Assembly (NCBI GenBank): GCA_016219005.1
Contig: JACRCN010000026.1
Span: 1 to 64,000, forward strand
Direction of reading: 5' to 3'
Source of the DNA: Deltaproteobacteria bacterium
GTDB taxonomy: Bacteria > Desulfobacterota > Desulfobacteria > Desulfobacterales > SpSt-501
Length of the DNA: 64,000 nucleotides
Each line of letters starts with the position of its first letter. Positions within the stretch are counted from its first letter, which is position 1. The translations under genes and the position numbers were made by a program. The notes under the pieces were generated by a model. The model had not been told where the DNA came from. It saw only the letters and a program-made list of their open reading frames with translations, and did no database searches. Of the stretch, positions 42,691 through 53,753 are shown in pieces.

Positions 42691-42832
42691 CAGGGTGTTG
42701 AAATACAAGCATCCGGCCGTCCGCCCAGGCGTGCGGCGTATTGGAAAGCGCAGCTTCTTCAGCGATAGGTGCGCATTTACAAAAGCCGCACCACGCCGGT
42801 TCCCTGCCTCAGGCGCGGTTTTTCAACACCCT
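42691..42832 (+). repeat. Dispersed inverted-repeat element, copy B
   Basis: The element is bounded by a perfect 13-bp inverted repeat: CAGGGTGTTGAAA at 42691 and TTTCAACACCCTG ending at 42832. The interior shares ordered blocks with copy D (CAAGCATC, GGCCGTCCGCC, GGAAAGCGCAGC-like, GCGCATTT-CAAAAGCCGCAC, ACGCCGG). It lies between convergent genes and runs into the 3' end of the GTPase gene. Confidence 0.85.
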
Positions 42833-45083
42833 GTCCGGCAGGATCGACCGGCGGCGTGGACATGTCATGCTTCAGCCGGCTGATCTGCTCCCCCATCCGG
42901 CGGCAGCTCCGGGACATCTCCTCCAGGACGGCGGCGGCCCGTTCCTTGTCGCCCTGCTGGACGATCACGCGTTCGGACAGCGCTCCGAAGTCGGCCGAAT
43001 ACGCCTGAAGTTGCTGGGTGACCGCCTGGGAGAGCCGCTCCGCCGCCATCTCGATCATCTGGAAGAGGTATTTGAACTTGAGGTTTTCCTGGTAGTCCTT
43101 CAAATGAAACAGCAGCGAATTCTGCGTTTCCCGCCGGATCCGCGCCATCCCCTCCTTCAACGCCCGCAGGTCTTCCTCCCCCCGCCGGACAGGCTTTTTC
43201 AGGACCTTCTTAAAACCGGTCACCAGCCGGTAGAAGCCCAAGCGCAAAATGGCCTCCGTCCGGATTCGCGCGGTGTAGTTCATGGCGCTGGCCAGCGGTG
43301 GGTGCCTCAACCCCGAGCTGCGCAGAAGGCTTTCGACGCTGGGAACCCCGAGGGCCCCCGGCCCCCGGCAGTCGATCGAGATTCCGAGGCCGGCCATGAG
43401 GCTGCAGAACTCGGCGTAGGCGTCTTCGATCAGACTCTTGTAGGGCGCGGCGACGGACTCGAGCTGATCCCGGATCCGGGTCTCCTGGGAGGCGATGAAC
43501 CGGATAATCTCCGGGTTGACCTGCTCGGTGATGAACGTATCCAGCGCCTGCTTGAACTCCTGGAACACCTGGTACAGGGTCTGGGAAAAACCGGCGGCCT
43601 GCAAGGCCTCGGCGTAGGTCTCCGGGTCGAACCGCTGCCCGGCGATAAAGGCGTTGATGTCCTTCATCACGTTTCCTGAACCCGGGTCCAGGAAACGATT
43701 GGCCTCGGCCCCCACCTCCTGCTTGACCTTGGGGACGATGCCGGAAAGCGAGCTTTGCAGCGCCGTCAGGATCTGCGCAAACCGCTCCTGGTGGCGCCGG
43801 ATGCGCTCGGCGATCTGCCGCGCGCTGGTCGCGTCGCGCGACAGGATGTCCTGGTTCACCCCGGTCCAGTGGCTCATCCCGGCGCCGATCGCATTCAATC
43901 GCTCGATGTGGTTCTGAAACAGCAGCGCATTGCGTTTGCGGCTCAGGATCTCGTCGAAAGCGGACCGGAAGCGCTCGGTTTCACGGTCCGAAAAGTCCAC
44001 CATCTCCGCGTCGGACTTCCAGTGCTCGAAGCGTTGGCGGTCTTTCTCCGCCACGCGTCCGTCCTGCGAACGAAACAGGTTGAAGAGCGCCGAGAAGGCA
44101 AACACATCCGCGCCGGATTTCATCAGCGAAAGCTCCTCGGACACGCGCTCGACAAGGGGCTTCATATCCTCGAACGATTGGTGTTCGCTGAAGTCGCAGT
44201 TGAGCACGAAGAGGATGTTATCCAGGATTCCCATTTTCTTGATCATGGAGAGGAACTTGATGTCGGCCCGCCGCAGACCTGTGCGGCTGCTGACCACGTA
44301 GATCAGCAGATGGGCAAGACGCAGGTAATCCTGGATCATGGCCAGGTGCAGGGGATTGGACGAATCGCTGCCCTGGCAATCCGCGATTTCGATGTTGCTG
44401 CCCACGCTGCCGGAGTTGATGTCGAGCTGGATGTCGCGCAGATAGACCGCCAGCGCCTCGTTGCCGGAAAAATTCCAGTGCTCGATGAAGCGATCGTCTT
44501 CGTAGCGGCGGGTGGTCTGCTGGTCTGTCAGGAAGCGGCTGACCGTGGCGTACCCCTGCAGATAACAGGACAACAGCACCATGTTGCGGTTGCGCGCGTC
44601 ATCCGAAATGCGCTGGTCGGCGTTGAGGGTGCTCAGGGCGAGCTGCAACCCCGTGCGTTCCCTTTCGCGCCGGATGTCGAAGCGCTCCTCCGGCGAGCGC
44701 CAGCTCTGGTGGGGAAACAGCACGAGGGCCTGCTCCATGTCCTCGTTCACTTCCGACCAGGACTTGTAATAAAGCGTGGCCTTCAGACGCTCACCGGAGC
44801 GGACCCGTGTGACGATGGCGGTCACCACCCCGGCGCCACGCTTGAGAAAATCCCCCTTGAGGAGCGAGTTCAGAAAGGTGCTCTTGCCGGATTTGATCGG
44901 GCCGACCACCGCCACCCGGATCGTCTCCTCGGCCAGCTGCGCCGAGAGGCCGGCGCAGGTTTTCTCCCAATCACCGAAACTGTAATCGGCGAGCCCGGGG
45001 ATCGATCGCGCCGTGCGGAACAGCGCCAGCAGCCCTTCGTTGATCCCCTGGATCGCTTGCTTTTGAATCCCGTAACCGTCCAT
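42777..45083 (-). CDS. Dynamin-like GTPase
   Basis: From ATG 45083 the 768-residue protein has the P-loop GPIKSGKST at 61-69, AGVVTAIVTRV as switch I region, IEIADCQGSDSSNP as G3, and LFVLNCDFSEH as G4. A long helical part follows (residues ~400-760), as in bacterial dynamin-like proteins that bind membranes. There is a hydrophobic-poor C-terminus, so membrane contact would be peripheral. GGGTGA precedes the ATG; a frame extends to 45107. The last ~16 codons and the stop lie inside repeat copy B, so the tail is element-derived. The function is probably membrane remodelling or stress, by inference. Confidence 0.83.
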   Translation of the reverse strand: MDGYGIQKQAIQGINEGLLALFRTARSIPGLADYSFGDWEKTCAGLSAQLAEETIRVAVVGPIKSGKSTFLNSLLKGDFLKRGAGVVTAIVTRVRSGERLKATLYYKSWSEVNEDMEQALVLFPHQSWRSPEERFDIRRERERTGLQLALSTLNADQRISDDARNRNMVLLSCYLQGYATVSRFLTDQQTTRRYEDDRFIEHWNFSGNEALAVYLRDIQLDINSGSVGSNIEIADCQGSDSSNPLHLAMIQDYLRLAHLLIYVVSSRTGLRRADIKFLSMIKKMGILDNILFVLNCDFSEHQSFEDMKPLVERVSEELSLMKSGADVFAFSALFNLFRSQDGRVAEKDRQRFEHWKSDAEMVDFSDRETERFRSAFDEILSRKRNALLFQNHIERLNAIGAGMSHWTGVNQDILSRDATSARQIAERIRRHQERFAQILTALQSSLSGIVPKVKQEVGAEANRFLDPGSGNVMKDINAFIAGQRFDPETYAEALQAAGFSQTLYQVFQEFKQALDTFITEQVNPEIIRFIASQETRIRDQLESVAAPYKSLIEDAYAEFCSLMAGLGISIDCRGPGALGVPSVESLLRSSGLRHPPLASAMNYTARIRTEAILRLGFYRLVTGFKKVLKKPVRRGEEDLRALKEGMARIRRETQNSLLFHLKDYQENLKFKYLFQMIEMAAERLSQAVTQQLQAYSADFGALSERVIVQQGDKERAAAVLEEMSRSCRRMGEQISRLKHDMSTPPVDPAGQGVEKPRLRQGTGVVRLL

Positions 45084-45134
45084 CGTGTTCACCCATGCCG
45101 CTATCAACGGCCACCCGCCGAAAGTTGCATTGCA

Positions 45135-45170
45135 CGCGGCGCCGGGGGCAGGCCCCCGGGCGCCGCGTGG
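45135..45170. other. Strong GC-rich hairpin in a divergent intergenic region
   Basis: GCGGCGCC-GGGGG and CCCCC-G-GGCGCCGC form a very stable hairpin around a CAGG loop. It sits upstream of the minus-strand GTPase gene and upstream of the plus-strand cysteine-rich small gene. No U-tract is attached, so it is not a standard terminator. It could influence either leader RNA. Confidence 0.5.
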
Positions 45171-45310
45171 CTCCGCAATCGCCTTGTCACCGCAGCCGGT
45201 GTGTGCTATAAAGGCTATGGCCGCACTGTAAAAGGCAGAGGACGCCGCTCACGCCGCGTGGCGCTCCCGGTGCTTGGGTTGGCCATCGTTCGTGTAAGGA
45301 AACCCGCTGT

Positions 45311-45457
45311 ATGTCCGAAAAATACCCGGAATGCCCGCTGTACAATCCGCTCAACTGCAAGGAATATTACAACCCCAAGCTTTGCGCCTTTGTCCGCTGT
45401 GACAAGGCCTGCCTCAAAAAAAAGAAACTCAAGACCAAGGAAGATACCAAGGCCTGA
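45311..45457 (+). CDS. 48-residue cysteine-rich small protein
   Basis: The ATG at 45311 opens a 48-codon frame that starts MSEKYPECPLYNPLNC and has Cys at positions 8, 16, 25, 30 and 34, then a lysine-rich tail. AAGGA lies about 11 bases upstream. The Cys spacing suggests a small metal-binding or iron-sulfur fold, though five Cys is an odd number for a single site. It is transcribed opposite to the flanking GTPase and AlgH genes. I do not recognise the family with certainty. A run of eight A in the tail could cause slippage. Confidence 0.7.
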   Translation: MSEKYPECPLYNPLNCKEYYNPKLCAFVRCDKACLKKKKLKTKEDTKA

Positions 45458-45467
45458 GACCGGCCGC

Positions 45468-46037
45468 TCAGGCGTGACCGGCCGTATCCGACAAGCGCGT
45501 CGGGTTCACTCCCATTCGGCGCAGCGCCTCTTCCCAGCGCGCCTCAACCGGCCAGTCCAAAATGTTCTCCTCGAAAACCGGGTGCGTCAGCCACGCGTTG
45601 TCAAGGATTTCCGTCTCCAGCTGCCCGGCCCCCCACCCCGCGCACCCGAGGCTGATGATGAAGGACTTCGGCCCCCGATCCATCGCAATGGCTTCCAGGA
45701 TGTCGCGCGTGTTGCTCAATCCCAGCGCGGGCGTAACCTCCAGGCAGGCTTCCCACTTGAACGGCGCTCCATGCAGGATGAACAACTCGCCCGCGTGCAC
45801 CGGCCCCCCAATGTATATCGGAAGGGCGCCGGCCGCCGGGGTGCACGGCAGATTCAACTCCTCGAAGATCTCCCGGCCCCACAGCGCTTCGTGCCGTCGG
45901 TTGACGACGATACCCATGGCGCCGTGGGCGTTGTGTTCACAGATGCAGGTGACCGTCTGGAAAAAGTTGGGGTCGGACAGCCCGGGCATGGCCATCAGGA
46001 GATGCCCCTTGAGCGAATCAGGATACGCTGACTGCAT
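45468..46037 (-). CDS. YqgE/AlgH family protein
   Basis: The 189-residue protein begins with LKGHLLMAMPGLSDPNFFQTV, the family signature. NAHGAMGIVVNR, YIGGPVHAGELFILH and SLGCAGWGAGQLETEI are the other conserved blocks. The family has a known fold but no settled biochemical role; AlgH was once linked to alginate regulation. It is probably cytoplasmic. It ends 11 bases from the convergent cysteine-rich gene and starts just downstream of repeat copy C. Confidence 0.92.
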   Translation of the reverse strand: MQSAYPDSLKGHLLMAMPGLSDPNFFQTVTCICEHNAHGAMGIVVNRRHEALWGREIFEELNLPCTPAAGALPIYIGGPVHAGELFILHGAPFKWEACLEVTPALGLSNTRDILEAIAMDRGPKSFIISLGCAGWGAGQLETEILDNAWLTHPVFEENILDWPVEARWEEALRRMGVNPTRLSDTAGHA

Positions 46038-46055
46038 GCTTTCCTCTGTTTTCGC

Positions 46056-46196
46056 AGGCGGTCACAAGACAAGCCTCGGGCCGTCAGCCCCGGCGCACGG
46101 GGTTTGGAAAGTGCAGCCTATTGGCTGATCGGTGAGCATTTCCAAAGCCGCGCACCGCCGGATCTCGGCCTGAGGCGCCGTTTTTGAACCGCCAGC
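46056..46196 (+). repeat. Dispersed inverted-repeat element, copy C (diverged termini)
   Basis: The interior matches copies B and D in order (GCCTCGGGCCGTC, GGAAAGTGCAGC, GGTGAGCATTT, AAAGCCGCGCACCGCCGGATC). The termini have drifted to GGCGGTCACAA and TTTTTGAACCGCC, but they still face each other as an inverted repeat. It lies between the cyclase gene and algH, both on the minus strand. Confidence 0.7.
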
Positions 46197-46321
46197 TCGA
46201 GCGGGGTGGAGTTTCTCAAGAGCGATACCCTAAAGGCATCGGATCGGTTTGTCAAGCCGCATCCAACAAGCATCGGGGCGGAACTTACGGACGTGATCCG
46301 GGGTGATGTAACCCTTTCTCG

Positions 46322-48943
46322 TCAAGGGGTGCCGAGACGAATCGGCGTCTGGAAGGGATCGCCGGTGCCGGAAGCGGATCCGGCCGCGGCGGGGCGATCG
46401 CCCGCTTCCTGCAGCGCATATACCTTCAGCCGGCCGAACTCGCGCTCGAAATCCGGCGGGATCGGCATGGACCGGACCTTCAGACGGGAGCGCACCGCTC
46501 GCAGCGTGTTCTCCGAAATGAGAATCCCGTTGGGGACCGACTTGGCCAGGCCCTGCAGGCGGAAGACGGTGTTGACGGGATCCCCGATCACCGTGTAATC
46601 CATTTTCTTTTCGAAGCCGATGTTGCCGGCCACGACCTCGCCGGTGTGGATGCTGATTCCCATGTCCACCGTGTGCCCCAACTGGTCGGCCAGCATCCGG
46701 TTGAGGTCATTCAAGGACTGCTGCATCTCGACGGCGGCGGCGACGGCGTTATCGGCATCCGCAGCGCTGGAGGCGGGCGCGCCGAATATGGAAAGAAACC
46801 CGTCCCCCAGGTATTTGTCCACGATCCCGCGGTGTTTGAAGACGATGCCTCCCATGACCGTGAAGAATCGGTTCAAGAGCGCGACCGTCTTCTGGGGCCC
46901 GATGCGCCGGGCCAGGCTGGAAAAACCGCGGATGTCGATGTTCAGCAGGGTGATGGTCTTCAACTCCTCGATGACGGGTCGGCCATCCGCGTCACCGTGA
47001 ATGATCTGGTCGACGACCTCTTTCGGCACGAACTTCTGAAAAACGCGCCGCACATCGCGCTCGTGCTCGGCCGCGGCCACTGTCGCCTTGTAGAGCCGGG
47101 CGTTTTCCAGTGCGATGCATACGGAGGCGGCGATGGCCTGGAGCAGGTCCCGGTCGTTCGCGTCGAAGTGACCGTTCACCTTGTTCAGCGCTTCGATCAC
47201 CCCGATCACCCTGCCTTGCGAAATCATGGGAACGCACAGGGCGGAATGGGTGCGAAACCCTGCATCCTCGTCGATGGCGGGGAAAAAGTGCGGCGACGCG
47301 GCGGTGTCGTTGACAATGACCGCCTCGCCCCGCGCGGCGACGTAGCCGGCGATCCCCTGCCCCAGCTTCAGCCGGAACTTTTTGACCGACGGCAGGCGGC
47401 TGTTGAAGGCCACGGCAACTTCGAGCTCGCGCTCTTCCAGGAAGAGCAGTGTCCCGGCCTCCACGTCCATCACCTCGCGCAGCATGTCCATGGTGTAGCT
47501 CAGGACCTTGTTGATGTCGAAGGTGGAGGAGGCCAGCGCGTCGCCGACCTGGCGGATGGTCTCAATCTCCTTGTCGCGCTTGACTACGGCGGCCAGAAGG
47601 CGGTTGCGATCAATCGCCAGGGCGAGCCCGCTGGCGGCCCAGTTGACCAGGTCCCGGGCGTCATTGAACGGCTCACGCCGGGTCCCGGCCAGCGCCAGCA
47701 CTCCGAAAACGGCTCCCCCGGTTTTCAGCGGGGTCAGAAAGCAGTTGCCGCACCCCAGCTCGGCGATCCACTGGTCGTTCAACAGCGGCAGGATCGATGC
47801 GTCGCTGTCCAGGATCAGGGGGGATTCATGCTGGAACGCTTTTTCGACCAGGGTGTTCTCCACCGGGTAGCTTGCGTGCTTGAGCAGCCGGCAGGGTCTG
47901 GAACTGACCAGTTCCTTGACTTGGACGGCGGTGGGGGTGTTGGGGTCGCGGGCGCAGATAAGGGCCAGCTCGAAGGGCACGATGATGCGCAACTCCTGCA
48001 GCACGGCGTGCAGCAGTTCGCTGTCGCGGAAGCTGGAGTTCAGGATCTTGACCATTTTGTCGATCGCCCGCAGGTGCGTCCCGTCGCGTTCGTTTTCCCG
48101 CAGCAGCCGCAGGTTTTCATAGGTGAAGGCCGCGTTGCTAACCAGCGGGGTGAGGACCTCGACATCGTCCTGACGATAGACTCGCTGCGGATCGCGGCTG
48201 GACACCGTGAGCACGCCGATGATCTCCTTGCTGGTCTTGATCGGCATGCACACGAAGGACTTGGAGCCGTAGTGGGCATGGTTCGTCCGGCCGAAGCGCT
48301 TGTCCTTCTCGATGTTCTCCACCAGCACCGGCGATTTGTTGAGGACCGCGTACTTGGCGATGCTCGTCTCGAAATCGATGCGGTCCCCCGCGCTGACGGC
48401 TTTGCCCAGTCCGATGGTTGCCTTGACGCTGAACGCCCGGGGTTCGGCCCGCTCCAGGGTCAACACCGATCCGATGTCGGAGTTGCTGAGCAGCAGCGAG
48501 CGATCGAGGGCGATGTGCAGGATTTCTTCCGGGTCGAAGGTCACATAGCAGAGTTCGGAGAGGTCTTTGAGCACCGAGATCTCCGAGGTCTTCTTTTCCA
48601 GTTTCTGGAACGTGCTGCTGAACTGCGCCTTGATGGACTGAAAGGAGTCGGCGATGGCGTGCAGTTCGTCGACGGCCGATGGCGCCCCCCCCGCCTCCGG
48701 CTGCGTGACGGTTGCGGAGGCTACACTTTCGAAGATGGCGGCGATGCGGTTGAACAGGTTCTTCAGGATGGTGAACCCGATGAAGGAAAAGCTCAGCAGG
48801 CCTAAAAAGAAATATGGCACAAGCTCATCGCTCAGCAGCTCGTATTTGACGCTGAAGAAGATGAGCCCGGCCGTGGGGAACAGAAAAAAAAGGCTGAAGG
48901 CCAGGTTGAGTTTGCGCTGCAGATGGGTCTGGGGGCGGCTCAT
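46322..48943 (-). CDS. Membrane-anchored GAF-domain class III adenylate/guanylate cyclase
   Basis: The 873-residue protein has two N-terminal hydrophobic helices (LNLAFSLFFLFPTAGLIFF and YFFLGLLSFSFIGFTIL). A HAMP-like segment follows, then probably three GAF sensor domains (around residues 135-285, 300-455 and 465-630). The C-terminal cyclase domain begins ITLLNIDIRGFSSLARRIG, with metal-binding Asp, then YLGDGFLSIFG and ISIHTGEVVAGNIG. The product, cAMP or cGMP, is not certain. Input is likely a small ligand or redox signal bound by GAF. The catalytic domain is cytoplasmic. Confidence 0.92.
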   Translation of the reverse strand: MSRPQTHLQRKLNLAFSLFFLFPTAGLIFFSVKYELLSDELVPYFFLGLLSFSFIGFTILKNLFNRIAAIFESVASATVTQPEAGGAPSAVDELHAIADSFQSIKAQFSSTFQKLEKKTSEISVLKDLSELCYVTFDPEEILHIALDRSLLLSNSDIGSVLTLERAEPRAFSVKATIGLGKAVSAGDRIDFETSIAKYAVLNKSPVLVENIEKDKRFGRTNHAHYGSKSFVCMPIKTSKEIIGVLTVSSRDPQRVYRQDDVEVLTPLVSNAAFTYENLRLLRENERDGTHLRAIDKMVKILNSSFRDSELLHAVLQELRIIVPFELALICARDPNTPTAVQVKELVSSRPCRLLKHASYPVENTLVEKAFQHESPLILDSDASILPLLNDQWIAELGCGNCFLTPLKTGGAVFGVLALAGTRREPFNDARDLVNWAASGLALAIDRNRLLAAVVKRDKEIETIRQVGDALASSTFDINKVLSYTMDMLREVMDVEAGTLLFLEERELEVAVAFNSRLPSVKKFRLKLGQGIAGYVAARGEAVIVNDTAASPHFFPAIDEDAGFRTHSALCVPMISQGRVIGVIEALNKVNGHFDANDRDLLQAIAASVCIALENARLYKATVAAAEHERDVRRVFQKFVPKEVVDQIIHGDADGRPVIEELKTITLLNIDIRGFSSLARRIGPQKTVALLNRFFTVMGGIVFKHRGIVDKYLGDGFLSIFGAPASSAADADNAVAAAVEMQQSLNDLNRMLADQLGHTVDMGISIHTGEVVAGNIGFEKKMDYTVIGDPVNTVFRLQGLAKSVPNGILISENTLRAVRSRLKVRSMPIPPDFEREFGRLKVYALQEAGDRPAAAGSASGTGDPFQTPIRLGTP

Positions 48944-49113
48944 GGTGATATGTCCGTGTCTCCGGTCAAGCGGTTTTCATGCGCGCCTCGGTTCACAAAA
49001 AAAACCCGCCCGGGCGCAGCCGGTGAGGTCAGTTTCGATCGAATTGTCTTTATTTTATTCCAAAACGGGTTTTTCGGCAAGGAGGGCCGACCGTTCGGCT
49101 TCGTCCGGCGGCT

Positions 49114-49142
49114 TGACATTCTCCGGTGCGGCGCATATAGGA
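49114..49142 (+). promoter_or_regulatory. Sigma-70 promoter upstream of tex
   Basis: TTGACA at 49114-49119 and TATAGG at 49137-49142 are separated by exactly 17 bases. The tex start codon lies 64 bases downstream. The -35 is consensus and the -10 keeps the important T and A positions. Confidence 0.65.
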
Positions 49143-49206
49143 GCACCTCCCGGTGGCTCCGCGATTGAGGCGGAAGCCGCGACAATATGGGTGCCCAAGG
49201 AGGACC

Positions 49207-51459
<2,253 letters not shown>

Positions 51460-51499
51460 GGCGGCCTGTCGATCGCGGCGGCCCGGGCAGGAGACAACC

Positions 51500-51946
51500 A
51501 TGCGCGCGGTGGTTCAGAGAGTCAGTGAGAGTTCGGTGGTCGTCGGCCGGGAGGTGGTCGGACGCATTGGCCGGGGGCTCTTGGTGCTGCTCGGCGTGTC
51601 CAGGACGGACACCGAAAAGGAGTCCGCCGCCCTGGCGGAGAAAATCGTCCACCTGCGCGTCTTCGAGGACGAGGGCGGCAGGCTCAACCGGTCGCTGATA
51701 GAGGCGGACGGAGAAATGCTGGTCGTCTCCCAATTCACCCTGCTCGGCGACTGTCGCAAGGGCCGCCGCCCCTCGTTTACCGAGGCCGCCGAGCCGGAGT
51801 TGGCCAAACGTCTCTATGAGCACTTCGTTTGCCAGACGAGCAAGCTGGGAATCTCCGTGCAGACCGGCCGTTTCCAGGCCCTCATGGCGGTGTCTCTGGT
51901 GAACGACGGCCCGGTGACGCTCATTATCGACAGTGTACACCGTTAA
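51500..51946 (+). CDS. dtd: D-aminoacyl-tRNA deacylase
   Basis: The 148-residue protein starts [15 protein letters not shown], the family signature. [20 protein letters not shown] includes the conserved SQFTL motif, and [12 protein letters not shown] the NxGPVT motif; together they form the cross-subunit proofreading site. It frees tRNAs charged with D-amino acids. GGAG lies just upstream of the ATG. It follows tex by 40 bases in the same direction, probably cotranscribed. Confidence 0.96.
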   Translation: MRAVVQRVSESSVVVGREVVGRIGRGLLVLLGVSRTDTEKESAALAEKIVHLRVFEDEGGRLNRSLIEADGEMLVVSQFTLLGDCRKGRRPSFTEAAEPELAKRLYEHFVCQTSKLGISVQTGRFQALMAVSLVNDGPVTLIIDSVHR

Positions 51947-52001
51947 CCAGAACCTGCTTTTTAACAAGGCGTCCGATAGGTTTTCGGCGCAACCGGAAAC
52001 A

Positions 52002-52778
52002 TCAGCCGGAAATCACATGCGCATAGGCGCTGTGGTTGTGGATGGACTCGAAGTTTTCGGCGCTGACCGAGAACCAGATGATGTTGTCGTCCGTCATCAG
52101 CCGCTGGGCCACGTCCCGGACGATATCCTCCACGAACTTCGGGTTTGAGTAGGCCCGCTCGGTCACGCATTTCTCATCCACCCGCTTTAGGACCGAATAC
52201 ACCTCGCTCGAGGCGGACGCCTCCACCAATTCGATTATGTCTTCCAGCCAGATGAATTTCTTGAATCGCAGGCCGAGCCGCACCTCCCCCCGCTGGTTGT
52301 GCGCCCCGAAGTCGCTGATCTCCTTCGAGCATGGGCAGACCGAGGTGATGGGGACCACCACTTCCAACATCAGGTCCACCTTGCCGGCCGCGTCACTCGA
52401 TCCCACGATGCGGCAGCAGTAGTCCATCAACCCTGTTGCCAAGCTGATGGGGGCCTTTTTCTCGATGAAGTAGGGGAAGCTCATCTCGAGATGGGCCGAG
52501 GCGGCGCTCAGGTATGTCTTCATGCTTTCGAGGATCAGCGCGAATTTCTTCAGGGATACTTCCGGCTTCAGAACGTGCAGCATTTCCACGAAGCGGCTCA
52601 TGTGGGTGCCCTTGTAATCATGGGGCAGGTCCACAAACATGTCGATGGTGGCTACCGTGTGCTGGTAGCCGTCCCGCCGGTCGCGGACGGTGATGGGATA
52701 GCGCAGATTCTTGATCCCAACCTTGTGGATCGGGATGTTGCGAAAATCCGGCTCGTTTTGGACGTCCCGCATGCTCAC
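52002..52778 (-). CDS. folE2: GTP cyclohydrolase FolE2 (type IB)
   Basis: The protein has the FolE2 signature. VGIKNLRYPITVRDR at the start, MSRFVEMLHVL, SAHLEMSFPYFIEKKAP, and VVVPITSVCPCSKEISDFGAHNQRG contain the metal and catalytic residues. It converts GTP to dihydroneopterin triphosphate, the first step toward folate or queuosine-type compounds, without needing zinc as FolE does. The start is GTG 52778 overlapping the preceding stop (GTGA), with an ATG two codons later. It is thus tightly coupled to the TtcA-like gene. Confidence 0.96.
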   Translation of the reverse strand: MSMRDVQNEPDFRNIPIHKVGIKNLRYPITVRDRRDGYQHTVATIDMFVDLPHDYKGTHMSRFVEMLHVLKPEVSLKKFALILESMKTYLSAASAHLEMSFPYFIEKKAPISLATGLMDYCCRIVGSSDAAGKVDLMLEVVVPITSVCPCSKEISDFGAHNQRGEVRLGLRFKKFIWLEDIIELVEASASSEVYSVLKRVDEKCVTERAYSNPKFVEDIVRDVAQRLMTDDNIIWFSVSAENFESIHNHSAYAHVISG

Positions 52779-53509
52779 TTCAACAGGTACTCGCTCTTTA
52801 CGTTGCGCATGGCGTGGAAAATATTGCCCCTGATCTTGCGGTTGCCGCGGTAAAGCTCCTGCAGCATCTGTTTGACCGACTGCCGCCGGGAGTGCTTCGA
52901 TGTCGGGCAGGGGTTCTCGGTCACCGGCAACTGCTGGTCCCGGGCGAAACGGTTGATGAACCCCTTGTCGGCATAGGCCATCGGCCTGATAATCGTAAAC
53001 CGCCCGTTGAACAATGGTTGCGCCGGCAGCATCGTGCTGATCTCCCCGGAGTAAAACATGTTCAGAAACATGGTTTCGATGATGTCGTCCTGATTATGCC
53101 CGAGCGCCAGGGTGCGGCAGCCGAGTTCGTCGGCGATTTCGAACAGGCGTTTGCGCCGCAGGCGCGCACACAGAAAGCACGGGTTTTCGCGGTTGGACGC
53201 ACTATGCCCCTGGATGCCGTAGTCCGTCAACTCCACCCGCAGCGGAACACCCAGGCGACTGCAGAACTCCCTCAGCGCGTCGCCGACGCCTTCCCCGCCG
53301 AAGCCGAGGTCGAGGTAGGCTGCCGCCAGATCGTAACGCACCGGCACACGGCGTCGGCGATCGGCAAGCATCCACAGCAGACTCAGGCTGTCGGCTCCCC
53401 CGGACAGACCCACCAGTATCCGGTCCCCGTCCCGGACCATCGCGTAGTCGTGAATGGCTTTGCCGATGGCCCGGTTCAACGATTTGGTTGCGCGCCCGGC
53501 CGCCGGCAC
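52775..53509 (-). CDS. TtcA-like tRNA 2-thiocytidine synthase / PP-loop ATPase
   Basis: The PP-loop SGGADS is at residues 36-41. CFLCARLRRKRL and TENPCPTSKHS supply Cys residues that in TtcA hold an iron-sulfur cluster. ALGHNQDDIIETMFLNMFYSG is the other conserved block. TtcA-type enzymes thiolate C32 of some tRNAs. The start is GTG at 53509, touching the rpoZ stop codon. Its stop overlaps the folE2 start, so the three are probably one transcript. The assignment to TtcA rather than a related PP-loop protein is likely but not proved. Confidence 0.86.
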   Translation of the reverse strand: MPAAGRATKSLNRAIGKAIHDYAMVRDGDRILVGLSGGADSLSLLWMLADRRRRVPVRYDLAAAYLDLGFGGEGVGDALREFCSRLGVPLRVELTDYGIQGHSASNRENPCFLCARLRRKRLFEIADELGCRTLALGHNQDDIIETMFLNMFYSGEISTMLPAQPLFNGRFTIIRPMAYADKGFINRFARDQQLPVTENPCPTSKHSRRQSVKQMLQELYRGNRKIRGNIFHAMRNVKSEYLLK

Positions 53510-53719
53510 TTAACTCTCGTCGGCGGGTTTTTCTTTTTTGAGGATGACACGGCTCGCGGCAACCTCCCGCAAGGAGATGACCACATCTTCGTTCTTGGGA
53601 GAGCTCACCAGGTAATCGGATCCTTCCCGGATCTGCCGCACCCGCCGCGCCACCATGTTGACCAGCGCAAAGCGGTTGGGGATTTTTTTCAAGCAATCTT
53701 CAACGGTGATTCGTGCCAC
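53510..53719 (-). CDS. rpoZ: RNA polymerase omega subunit
   Basis: The 69-residue protein begins MARITVEDCLKKIPNRFALV, continues MVARRVRQIREG and ends with a charged tail, matching omega in length and sequence. It helps assemble beta-prime into RNA polymerase. It lies 34 bases downstream of greA on the same strand and directly before the TtcA-like gene. Confidence 0.95.
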   Translation of the reverse strand: MARITVEDCLKKIPNRFALVNMVARRVRQIREGSDYLVSSPKNEDVVISLREVAASRVILKKEKPADES

Positions 53720-53753
53720 GCCGCACCTCCATTCAGGCTGTTTGTGACCTCAA

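Noticed and set aside
43755-46031. Plus-strand open frame of ~758 codons opposite the GTPase and algH
   Set aside because: It crosses two real minus-strand genes and the intergenic hairpin, and shows only shadow composition.
46646-48805. Plus-strand open frame of ~719 codons opposite the cyclase gene
   Set aside because: It mirrors the GC-rich cyclase gene in the complementary frame, is rich in His, Gln, Asp and Val without any domain motif, and has no ribosome site. The cyclase has clear domains.
48994-49015. GC-rich palindrome next to a run of eight A as a terminator
   Set aside because: The stem is a loopless palindrome (CGCCCGGGCG) and no gene on the minus strand ends there.
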